From Actinomycetes bacterium (lineage in GTDB: Bacteria; Actinomycetota; Thermoleophilia; Solirubrobacterales; Solirubrobacteraceae): 8,319 nt of DNA. The DNA lies in the NCBI GenBank assembly GCA_023404805.1, contig JAEYAL010000068.1:1-8319 (forward strand), read 5' to 3'. Shown piece by piece: positions 1 to 7,827 of this stretch; position 1 is the first letter of the stretch; each line of letters opens with the position of its first letter. The notes beneath the pieces were generated by a model. That model had not been told where the DNA came from. It ran no database searches and was given only the letters and a program-made list of their open reading frames with translations. Made by a program: the position numbers and the translations under genes.

Positions 1-161
1 CCGCGAGCGCGCCGACGGCGCAAAAGCTCTACAACGCCGCCGTCAACACCGGCCTCGGCGCCCAGACGATCACGCCGACGTGGCGGCTGGCGATCCCAGC
101 CACCACCTACACCGGCACCTACACCTCAACCTGGACGTTCACGCTCACCTCGGGGCCATAA
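1..161 (+). CDS. C-terminal end of a secreted WxL-like protein (partial)
   Basis: The reading frame runs open from position 3 to a TAA at 159-161 and gives the last 52 residues of a protein whose start lies left of the window. The tail is rich in Thr, Tyr, Trp and small residues in alternating beta-strand style and ends in TYTSTWTFTLTSGP. That ending resembles the last strands of WxL-type and similar secreted surface domains, which finish with a G-x-Y-x-x-x-x-x-x-x-L-x-x-x-P pattern; the WRLAIPA stretch just before it also fits. By family knowledge such domains are exported and bind the cell surface. The signal peptide cannot be seen here. The frame is well supported by codon use; the family label is a pattern match only. 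It converges on the next gene, with 21 bp between the two stops. Confidence 0.6.
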   Translation, partial: ASAPTAQKLYNAAVNTGLGAQTITPTWRLAIPATTYTGTYTSTWTFTLTSGP

Positions 162-167
162 GCCCCG
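151..167. terminator. GC hairpin at convergent gene junction
   Basis: CGGGGC (151-156) and GCCCCG (162-167) form a perfect 6-bp stem around the loop CATAA. The TAA stop of the left gene lies in the loop. There is no T-tract, so this is not a classic intrinsic terminator, but its place between two convergent genes fits a bidirectional stop or mRNA 3'-end stabiliser. Confidence 0.4.
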
Positions 168-182
168 CGAACTCGCCGACGC

Positions 183-1292
183 CTACTTGCCCGACAGCGA
201 GCCGGTGATCTCGACGGTGCCCATGACAGTGCCCTCAGGGACGACCGCGCCGAACTGCTGCTTGATCGTCGCCGAGGCGATCTTGCTGAGCTTCAGCACT
301 GATCCGGTCGCGACGAACTGCGGGCCGTTGAACGTCGCCGTGAAGTTCGTCATGTCGAGCGTGGCGACGACCGCGGCGACGGTCTCGTTGACGTTCGCGA
401 AGAGCTCCTTCTGCTTCTTGTTCACGACCGCGCGCCAGGCGAAGAGGTTGGTGCTCGTGCCCGCCTTGCCGATCGAGACCTGGCCCTCGAGCTGCAGGCG
501 GCCCGTGACGTTCTCGGGGTCGAACGCGCCAGCCACAAGCTGGATCGACACGTCGTTGCCCGTGCGCGTCGCGGGCGCCGTCGTCGTGATCTCGAGGCCG
601 TTGGCGGTGAGCTGGTCGAGCAGGCCGGGGGCGAGCGTCAGCTTCGCGACGCCCTCCTTGATCGGCAGCTCGCGCGTCGTGAACTTGAGCTGCACCGTGC
701 CGAACGCGCCGGCTGAGAAACCCCCGCCGGTCTTGGCGTTGAGCGCCTTGGCGCCCTTGGACGACAGCGACAGCTTCGCGTTTTTGAGGAGGCCGTCCGC
801 GCGGCGGCTGAACGTCGCGGTGCCGCCCGTGAGCGTGCCGAGCTCGACGAGCTTGCTGCCGACCTTCGCGACGACGTTCTTGTCGGTCCCGCCCGGCTGG
901 AACACGATCGAGCTGACCTTGACCGAGCCCTTCTTGCCCTTCGCCGTGAAGCCGCCTTCGACGCCGACGGCGCCGACCATCTGGGTCACGTCGAGGGGGC
1001 CGCTGTCTTCAAGCGCCTCGAACTCCCAGAGGTTCGGTTTGATCGTCGCATCGCCCGTCGCCGAGAGCTTCGTACCCGCCGACTTCAGCTTGCCCGCCGC
1101 GCCGCTGCTGAGCTTCACCGTCGCGTTGCCGTACTCGACCGCTCCCCCGCGGGGGAGCTTGTTGATGTCGGCCGGGAGGATCCGGCCGGTGGCCGTTGCA
1201 GCGGCTGCCGGTGAGCTGGCGATTCCGCTGCCGGCCGCGGCGAGCGACGCGGCGGCAAGAGCGAGCAGGCGAACGTGGCGACGGTCTGGCAT
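183..1292 (-). CDS. Secreted HtaA-like protein with two tandem repeats
   Basis: This encodes a 369-residue exported protein. Residues 1 to about 32 form a typical signal peptide: Arg/His-rich start, an LLALAAASLAAAG core and an Ala-rich cleavage zone near AAAATA. The mature part looks like a duplicated domain of about 150 residues (roughly 51-203 and 212-364). Landmarks recur about 160 residues apart, such as TATF at 158-161 and 318-321, and FGTVQL at 197-202 against MGTVEI at 357-362. The style (SGPLDVTQMVGAV, EGGFTA, an LSSKGAKALN helix) resembles HtaA-type domains of actinobacteria, some of which bind haem. No haem ligand is evident, so haem binding is not claimed. The ATG at 1292 is chosen because GGAG sits 6 nt upstream; longer in-frame versions lack a Shine-Dalgarno and would bury the signal peptide. 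It is divergent from acnA. Confidence 0.75.
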   Translation of the reverse strand: MPDRRHVRLLALAAASLAAAGSGIASSPAAAATATGRILPADINKLPRGGAVEYGNATVKLSSGAAGKLKSAGTKLSATGDATIKPNLWEFEALEDSGPLDVTQMVGAVGVEGGFTAKGKKGSVKVSSIVFQPGGTDKNVVAKVGSKLVELGTLTGGTATFSRRADGLLKNAKLSLSSKGAKALNAKTGGGFSAGAFGTVQLKFTTRELPIKEGVAKLTLAPGLLDQLTANGLEITTTAPATRTGNDVSIQLVAGAFDPENVTGRLQLEGQVSIGKAGTSTNLFAWRAVVNKKQKELFANVNETVAAVVATLDMTNFTATFNGPQFVATGSVLKLSKIASATIKQQFGAVVPEGTVMGTVEITGSLSGK

Positions 1293-1536
1293 CAAAGGCT
1301 CCAAACGCTTCGGGAGAGACATCGACCGGCGTCCCGACCGGTGATGCCTGTCACAGACTACGCACCCGTAGCTAGTGCATGCGCCAGATGGCCAGAACAC
1401 CCCTGGGCGGGGCCTGGCGCAAGGCCCCCGGCGGCGGCTTCCCGTCCCCTGTAGGTTTGGGGCAGCTCTCAGTCCGCCCTTCCACGACCCGTCGCGGCTC
1501 GCATTGCACCTGCCGGCCCCGACCCAGGAGCCACCT
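1293..1536. promoter_or_regulatory. Divergent control region between HtaA-like gene and acnA
   Basis: This 244-bp non-coding gap should hold promoters for both flanking genes. On the minus strand TAGTCT (complement of 1355-1360) is a possible -10 for the HtaA-like gene. It overlaps a perfect inverted repeat, CTACG-CACC-CGTAG (1358-1371), that could be an operator. On the plus strand TAGGTT (1452-1457) is a possible -10 for acnA, which would give a leader of about 70 nt. No convincing -35 box was found for either, so the promoter assignments are tentative. I did not recognise an AcnR, Fur or DtxR box. Confidence 0.35.
1409..1428 (+). other. Hairpin upstream of acnA
   Basis: GGGGCCT (1409-1415) and AGGCCCC (1422-1428) form a perfect 7-bp stem around the loop GGCGCA. 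If acnA transcription starts upstream of it, the hairpin lies in the mRNA leader; if it starts at the candidate -10 at 1452, it lies upstream of the promoter. In DNA this GC-rich, a 7-bp stem can arise by chance. Confidence 0.3.

Positions 1537-1539
<3 letters not shown>
1526..1539 (+). promoter_or_regulatory. Ribosome binding site and TTG start of acnA
   Basis: AGGAG (1526-1530) is followed by a 6-nt spacer and then TTG (1537-1539). This optimal Shine-Dalgarno fixes the acnA start at a rare TTG codon. The 54 codons of open frame upstream read as Pro/His/Arg-rich sequence with no family resemblance. Confidence 0.8.
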
Positions 1540-4272
<2,733 letters not shown>

Positions 4273-4278
4273 CTCTGG

Positions 4279-4388
4279 GGCCGGGGGTGAGGGGCACCCC
4301 CGTTCGGACACCCTTACCGGGCGAGCTCGCAAGCGCGCGCGCCCTGCGGTCGCAACGGTCCGCCCGGGGGTGCCCCTCACCCCCGGCC
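4279..4388. repeat. Perfect 24-bp inverted repeat with a hairpin in each arm
   Basis: The arms at 4279-4302 and 4365-4388 are exact reverse complements, separated by 62 nt. Each arm is itself a stem-loop: CGGGGGTG (4282-4289), loop AGGGG, CACCCCCG (4295-4302) on the left; CGGGGGTG (4365-4372), loop CCCCT, CACCCCCG (4378-4385) on the right. The two loops are complementary, so RNA or single-stranded DNA could form two hairpins with kissing loops or one long stem. The spacer also holds the 10-bp palindrome GCGAGCTCGC. The element starts 7 bp after the acnA stop, between convergent genes, so a role as bidirectional terminator or mRNA 3' stabiliser is likely. A REP/BIME-type dispersed element is an alternative. 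Confidence 0.7.
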
Positions 4389-4427
4389 GGCGCGACACGA
4401 CTGGGCCGCGCTCTGGCGAGTCCGGCC

Positions 4428-4595
4428 GCTGGGTGCCGCCGCGCCGGTATGCGCGGGGCGCAGTTCGCCATCTGCCTGCGCTGCGTTGTCGGCGGGCGCT
4501 CTGGCTGGGCCGTCGCGCTGGGTGCCGCGTTGGCGGAATGCGCGGGGCGCGTGTCGCCGTCTGCTGTCCCGGCGGGTGCGCAGTTCGCCATCTGC
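4428..4595. repeat. Degenerate direct-repeat cluster
   Basis: Two 48-bp units (4428-4475 and 4517-4564) align without gaps and agree at 39 of 48 positions by hand count. Both begin GCTGGGTGCCGC and share GCGCGGGGCGC. The last 18 bases of the first unit, GCGCAGTTCGCCATCTGC, recur exactly at 4578-4595. A CTCTGGC lies 17-18 bp before each full unit, so the repeat may extend leftward. The cluster fills the rest of the gap between acnA and the TetR gene and has no believable gene: open frames across it are low-complexity Arg/Pro/Ala sequence. Confidence 0.55.
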
Positions 4596-4610
4596 GGTCG
4601 GGGCGGGCGG

Positions 4611-5204
4611 TTACGGCGTGAGGTCGGCGCTGATTTGCTGCGCCCAGGTGGCGAGGTAGGCGGCGTAGTCGCCGGCGCCGCCGCCCAGGACCCAGCGGTA
4701 GGCGTGGCCGATCGCCTCGTCGAGGAGGCGGTCGGCGAGCTCCGCGGGATCGAAATCGGCGCGCATCGTGCCCGCGCGCTGGCCGCCGTCAAACATCGCG
4801 ATGGCGACTGCGCGGAGCGTCGCGACCCACCGGCGCACGACCGGCGTGAACGGCGTCGCGGCGCCGGTCGCCTCGAAGCTCACGACGTAGATCGCGCGCA
4901 GCCACTCGGGCCGCTCGCGTGCGAAGTCGGCGACGCGGCCGAGGAACTCCTCGATCGAAGCCGGCGGCGACTCCGGCGTGCCTAGCAACAGCGCCTCGTA
5001 GCGCGCATGCATCGCGAAGAGCAGGCCGTCCTTGGAGCCGTAGCGGTCGCGCACCGCCGCGCGGCTGTAGCCCGCGCGCTCTCCGACCTGCGCCGCGGTC
5101 GTGCGCTCGTACCCCTGCTCGGCGATCAGCTCCGCGAGCGCCTGGGTCAGGCGGTCCTCGGCATCGACCTGGCGTTGGGCGTGGCTGCGGCGGGCCGTCG
5201 TCAT
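4611..5204 (-). CDS. TetR-family transcriptional regulator
   Basis: This encodes a 197-residue DNA-binding repressor of normal TetR length. Residues about 16-64 form the N-terminal helix-turn-helix domain, with ALAELIAEQGYERTTAAQVG leading into ERAGYSRAAVRDRYGSKDGLL, the classic recognition-helix and SK-x-x-L pattern. Residues about 80-197 are the helical ligand-binding and dimerisation part, with FLGRVADFARERPEW and a Trp-rich C-terminus; the ligand cannot be predicted. It is divergent from the DUF2236 oxygenase gene with 75 bp between the starts, the usual layout for a TetR protein controlling its neighbour and itself. There is no good Shine-Dalgarno at the ATG; TAGAGT (complement of 5214-5219) lies 9 nt upstream and suggests a nearly leaderless mRNA. 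Control of acnA is less likely, since that gene is convergent. Confidence 0.92.
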   Translation of the reverse strand: MTTARRSHAQRQVDAEDRLTQALAELIAEQGYERTTAAQVGERAGYSRAAVRDRYGSKDGLLFAMHARYEALLLGTPESPPASIEEFLGRVADFARERPEWLRAIYVVSFEATGAATPFTPVVRRWVATLRAVAIAMFDGGQRAGTMRADFDPAELADRLLDEAIGHAYRWVLGGGAGDYAAYLATWAQQISADLTP

Positions 5205-5279
5205 GCCTGGCCGACTCTACCGGCGCGGCGACAGAAAACTTTCTGCACACAGACAGATTTATGAGCTACGCTGAGCCGC
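5205..5279. promoter_or_regulatory. Divergent promoter and candidate TetR operator
   Basis: This gap is AT-richer than its surroundings. It holds the perfect palindrome CAGAAA-AC-TTTCTG (5232-5245), a plausible operator. For the oxygenase gene, TGCACA (5244-5249) and TACGCT (5267-5272) make a -35/-10 pair with a 17-bp spacer, and the -10 ends 7 nt before the ATG. For the regulator gene, TAGAGT is the complement of 5214-5219. The palindrome touches the -35 of the oxygenase promoter, so a bound repressor would block it. Confidence 0.5.
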
Positions 5280-6197
5280 ATGCCGCGACTTCGCCGCCCC
5301 CGCCGATACCGCTGGGCCCGCGAGGAGATCGCGACCCTCGACCCCGACCGCGACTACGAGCGCATCGCACGGCTCGCCTTTGAGGTCCGGTTCGGCGCGC
5401 CGGTCATCGCGGCGGCGTTCTACACGGTGACGTTCGCCCGCCAGGTGGCGGTGCCGTCGATCGCGACGATCCTCTACCGGAACGGCGGCGGCCCGTCGAT
5501 GCGCGACGTGCGCAAACGCAACGACGACACGCTCGTCTTCTTCGGAGCCTTCTTCAAACACGGCCCAGGATCGGACGACGGCGGCGCGTTCATCGCGCGG
5601 CTGAACGACATCCACGCGCAGTTCCCGATCCGCGCCTCGGACTTCAGCTACACCCTCGACACGATCATCGCCGAAGGCGAGCGCACCAGCCGGCTCGTCG
5701 GTGTCGAGCCGCTTTCGGCCCGGGAGCAGGTGGCGACCTTCCGGTTCTGGCACGCGGTGGGTGAGCGGATGGGGATCGAAGACCTGCCGTCGAGCTACGA
5801 GGACGCGTTCGCCCGCGCGTCGGCGTACGAGCGGGCCGAGTGGGCACCGACCGTGGCTGGAGCGGCGGTCGCCCGGTCGGTGATCGAGGACTACGTCGGG
5901 CGCTGGCTGCCGCGGCGGCTCGTCCCGCTCGGGTTCCGTGCCGTCACCGTGCTGCTGGGCCGAGAGCTGCGGGAGATCCACGGCTTTGGCGAACCAGGCC
6001 TCGTGATGGAGCGGGTGGTGGTCGCCGCGCTCGGCGGCTACCTGCGGCTGCAGAGGTACCTCCCGGATCCGCCGATGCGGTCGCTGACCGAGTCGTTCGG
6101 CGAGGAGTACGGCGGCTGTCCAGTGCCTGCTGACCTCGGCTACCGGGCCGCGTCGGCGTCAAACGCGGTCGGCGGCTGCCCGGTCGTCCACGACTGA
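5280..6197 (+). CDS. DUF2236 family oxygenase (MpaB/Lcp-like)
   Basis: This 305-residue protein matches the DUF2236 fold, shared by rubber oxygenase Lcp and the MpaB-type oxygenases. In Lcp an Arg-x3-Thr pair and a downstream His, the axial ligand of haem b, are conserved. Here Arg80 and Thr84 (RNDDT) are followed by His112 in LNDIHAQFPI, 28 residues after the Thr and close to the Lcp spacing. Other family-like stretches are FSYTLDTIIAEGERTSRLVG (122-141), EQVATFRFWHAVGERMGI (149-166) and DLPSSYEDAF. The substrate is unknown. The C-terminus carries GGCPV twice (278-282 and 298-302). No signal peptide is seen, though RRPRRYRW near the start is strongly basic. The ATG at 5280 has TACGCT 7 nt upstream and only a weak GAG, so the mRNA may be leaderless. 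Regulation by the divergent TetR protein is inferred. Confidence 0.82.
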   Translation: MPRLRRPRRYRWAREEIATLDPDRDYERIARLAFEVRFGAPVIAAAFYTVTFARQVAVPSIATILYRNGGGPSMRDVRKRNDDTLVFFGAFFKHGPGSDDGGAFIARLNDIHAQFPIRASDFSYTLDTIIAEGERTSRLVGVEPLSAREQVATFRFWHAVGERMGIEDLPSSYEDAFARASAYERAEWAPTVAGAAVARSVIEDYVGRWLPRRLVPLGFRAVTVLLGRELREIHGFGEPGLVMERVVVAALGGYLRLQRYLPDPPMRSLTESFGEEYGGCPVPADLGYRAASASNAVGGCPVVHD

Positions 6198-6248
6198 GCG
6201 CGCCCGGGGTTCACGGTCTGGCAATTTGGCCGGCGTACCGTCCGCCAG

Positions 6249-6494
6249 ATGCGGCCGTCCCCTCGTTCCGGCGTCCTGATCAGCGCGCGTGCCAAGCGCA
6301 TCTACGTCGGCGTCACGATCGCCTACATGCTCGTCGCCGCGGGGTTCGCGGCGGCCGGCGTCTGGGTCGTCGCCGTGGCGCTCTTGGCCATGGGCGGGGC
6401 GATGACGGGCGCCAGCCTGCAGATGCGCACGCCGGACCGCGCGGCGCGCCCGAAAGGACGCGAAGGATCCGGTGGAGGGGCGCGCTCGCGCTAG
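6249..6494 (+). CDS. Small two-helix membrane protein
   Basis: This encodes an 81-residue protein of no family I recognise. A basic N-terminus (RSGVLISARAKR) is followed by two hydrophobic segments at about 18-36 and 38-57, then an Arg/Gly-rich tail of about 24 residues. The charge pattern predicts a helical hairpin with both ends in the cytoplasm. TACCGT (6236-6241) ends 7 nt before the ATG and there is no Shine-Dalgarno, so it is probably a leaderless gene. It lies 51 bp after the oxygenase gene on the same strand, so cotranscription is also possible. Its TAG overlaps the stop codon of the convergent ArsC-like gene within one CTAG. Confidence 0.65.
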   Translation: MRPSPRSGVLISARAKRIYVGVTIAYMLVAAGFAAAGVWVVAVALLAMGGAMTGASLQMRTPDRAARPKGREGSGGGARSR

Positions 6495-6916
6495 GCGGCG
6501 CGGGCGGGGCGCGCGTCGACCACGTGGCCGGTGACGGCCCAGGCGTCAGCGCGCTCGCGCGGGCGGCCGAGCATAGTCGCGGTGCCGTCGTCGAGGATCG
6601 GCGTCTGGATCAGTTCGGGGTGCTCGGTGAGGGCGTCGACGACGGTCTCGGCGTCCGCGCCGTCGAGGTCGAGGCCCAGCGCCTGGTAGAGGGCGCTGCG
6701 GCGCACCAGCGCGTCGACCGGGTCGCCGGTCAGGCGGCTCGCGATGTCGCGGACTTCAGCCTCGGTCAGGCGTTCGCTGGCCAAGTTCACGCGCCGCACG
6801 TCGAAGCGCTGGCATCCGAGCTGGAGCGCCTGGAGGGCGTACTCAGAGGTGGCGGACGCGGGGTTGTGGAGGAGCGTCAGCGGAGGGATCGGTGAGAGCA
6901 GGGATAGTGGTGCCAT
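6491..6916 (-). CDS. ArsC/Spx-like protein lacking the catalytic cysteine
   Basis: This 141-residue thioredoxin-fold protein is of the ArsC/Spx/YffB type. It matches the gene at 7080-7469 at about 79 of 124 aligned residues (hand count, no internal gaps). The family active site HNPxC appears as LLHNPASATS: the catalytic Cys is Ser21 (codon TCC, one base from TGC). The conserved Arg of the QRPI motif, equivalent to Arg94 of E. coli ArsC, is Thr105 (QTPILDDG). The middle arginines (DALVRR, 68-73) and the GRP motif (117-119) remain. A single Cys35 occurs elsewhere. It should therefore not act as a thiol reductase; a binding or regulatory role, or early decay, is possible. The frame is otherwise intact. 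The start is supported by TAGTGT (complement of 6924-6929) ending 7 nt before the ATG. Confidence 0.82.
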   Translation of the reverse strand: MAPLSLLSPIPPLTLLHNPASATSEYALQALQLGCQRFDVRRVNLASERLTEAEVRDIASRLTGDPVDALVRRSALYQALGLDLDGADAETVVDALTEHPELIQTPILDDGTATMLGRPRERADAWAVTGHVVDARPARAA

Positions 6917-7079
6917 ATACCTGACACTACGACCGCTGCAACGGCGTTATGAGGGTTAGCCCGGTCGTGTGACCGACTCCATACCCGGAAAGGACGGACG
7001 GTCGATGCCGAGCGGGCTCAGGCGTCCAGTTCACGCAAGTTCGCGCGTGCCGGGCCGAGCCGGCCGGCCAAGGCGATGG
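6917..7079. promoter_or_regulatory. Gap between the two ArsC-like genes, with promoter candidate
   Basis: This 163-bp gap separates two codirectional minus-strand paralogs. It contains the -10-like TAGTGT (complement of 6924-6929) for the downstream paralog. A small stem, CGGTC-GTGT-GACCG (6962-6975), could mark the end of the upstream paralog's transcript. No gene-like frame is seen. The gap size and own -10 suggest that the paralogs are transcribed separately. Confidence 0.35.
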
Positions 7080-7469
7080 CTACTCGGCGTCGACGACCTT
7101 GCCCGCCGCGGCCCATGCCGCGGCGCGTGCGCGAGGCCGTCCGATCATCGCCGCGGTGCCGTCGTCGAGGATCGGCCGCTGCAGCAGCGCCGGGTGCTCG
7201 ACGAGCGTCGCGACCACGGTCTCGAGGTCGGCGCCGTCGAGTTCGAGACCGAGCTTCTTGTAGTTCGCGTCGCGCCGCACGAGCGCGTCGACCGGGTCGC
7301 CCTGCAGGCGGCTGGCGAGCCCGCGGAGCTCCTCTTCGCTGAGGCGCTCCTTGACGAGCAGGTACTTGCGCACCTCGACCTCGCGGCCCGCGTCCTCCAG
7401 AGCGTCGAGCGCGTGGACCGAGGTCGAGCAGTGGGGGTTGTGCAGCAGCGTCAACGTCACGCCGCGCAT
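7080..7469 (-). CDS. ArsC/Spx-like reductase with intact catalytic cysteine
   Basis: This 129-residue cytoplasmic thioredoxin-fold protein carries the full ArsC-type active site. Cys14 lies in LLHNPHCSTS, and the three arginines that match Arg60, Arg94 and Arg107 of E. coli ArsC are at 65/66 (LVRRD), 98 (QRPILDD) and 111 (GRP). Known family members are glutaredoxin- or glutathione-linked arsenate reductases or Spx/YffB-type proteins. No arsenite pump or ArsR gene is nearby, so an arsenic role is not shown; a general thiol-redox role is equally possible. The ATG at 7469 gives MRGVTLTLLHNP. A GTG at 7460, giving a shorter and more family-typical N-terminus, has TACGAT ending exactly 7 nt upstream and may be the true start. 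It is divergent from the small membrane gene at 7541. Confidence 0.87.
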   Translation of the reverse strand: MRGVTLTLLHNPHCSTSVHALDALEDAGREVEVRKYLLVKERLSEEELRGLASRLQGDPVDALVRRDANYKKLGLELDGADLETVVATLVEHPALLQRPILDDGTAAMIGRPRARAAAWAAAGKVVDAE

Positions 7470-7540
7470 CGTAAGCGTGCGCGGTGGCTGGTGGATGGCA
7501 GGGCGTTGGCCCCGTCCGACGCTCTACCCTCGGTGGCCCG

Positions 7541-7741
7541 ATGAGTGCCCAGCGCAAGTACTACCTGTTCGCCGCCGTGGTCTTCGCGATCGGCGCGGTG
7601 CTCGCCGTGATCGGCGGCGCCTACACCGCGCTGTTCGTCTTCACCGTCTTGGCGCTGACGATGTTCGCCGTGCAGGCGCGCGTCGACGTGTGGATCGAGA
7701 CGCGCCGGCCGACCGACCGCTCTGGCGCGCCCCGCCAGTAG
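7541..7741 (+). CDS. Small two-helix membrane protein
   Basis: This encodes a 66-residue protein not assigned to a family. Residues about 7-26 and 28-45 are strongly hydrophobic, flanked by MSAQRK at the front and a charged tail (RVDVWIETRRPTDR), so a membrane hairpin with cytoplasmic ends is likely. The ATG at 7541 is preferred over an in-frame GTG at 7484, which would add 19 residues of Gly/Arg-rich sequence. TACCCT (7525-7530) ends 10 nt before the ATG, in line with the other SD-less genes nearby. It is convergent with the last gene. It shares size, topology and strand with the 81-residue protein at 6249 but no convincing sequence similarity. Confidence 0.65.
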   Translation: MSAQRKYYLFAAVVFAIGAVLAVIGGAYTALFVFTVLALTMFAVQARVDVWIETRRPTDRSGAPRQ

Positions 7742-7748
7742 CCCGTGA

Positions 7749-7815
7749 GCCGCGCCGAGCTGCGCGGCGCGCTCAGCGCGGTGGGGTAGAGCGCGGCGTG
7801 CACGTGCAGCCGCGC
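7749..7815. terminator. Two GC-rich hairpins between convergent genes
   Basis: GCCGCGC (7749-7755) pairs with GCGCGGC (7762-7768) around CGAGCT. GCGCGGC (7791-7797) pairs with GCCGCGC (7809-7815) around an 11-nt loop that contains the palindrome GTGCAC. The four arms use the same 7-mer and its complement, so they can also pair across the hairpins. There is no T-tract. The position between the stops of two convergent genes suggests a bidirectional transcript end. Confidence 0.4.
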
Positions 7816-7827
7816 GCCAGCCGCCGT

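Noticed and set aside
187..1344. A 385-codon plus-strand frame opposite the HtaA-like gene
   Set aside because: The product is low-complexity Ser/Pro/Val sequence with no domain. The minus strand has a signal peptide, a Shine-Dalgarno and internal repeats.
4361..4600. CRISPR-like array in the repeat cluster
   Set aside because: There are only two to three diverged units, spacing is irregular and no cas genes are present.
4611..5204. The TetR gene as AcnR, the aconitase repressor
   Set aside because: AcnR in corynebacteria is codirectional with and just downstream of acn. Here the gene is convergent, separated by a repeat-filled gap, and divergent from the oxygenase with a local palindrome. 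I saw no AcnR-type site upstream of acnA.
5261..5383. An ATG at 5261 upstream of the oxygenase
   Set aside because: It is in a different frame and soon gives a Pro/Arg-rich product ending at 5383. The DUF2236 frame starts at 5280.
6491..7469. An arsenic resistance operon
   Set aside because: Only ArsC-like genes are present. No ArsR regulator, arsenite pump or other ars gene is visible, and one copy lacks its catalytic Cys.
7018..7557. A 179-codon minus-strand frame spanning the intact ArsC-like gene
   Set aside because: It is a shifted frame over the ArsC-like gene with an Arg/Gly/Ala-rich product; the ArsC frame has all family motifs.
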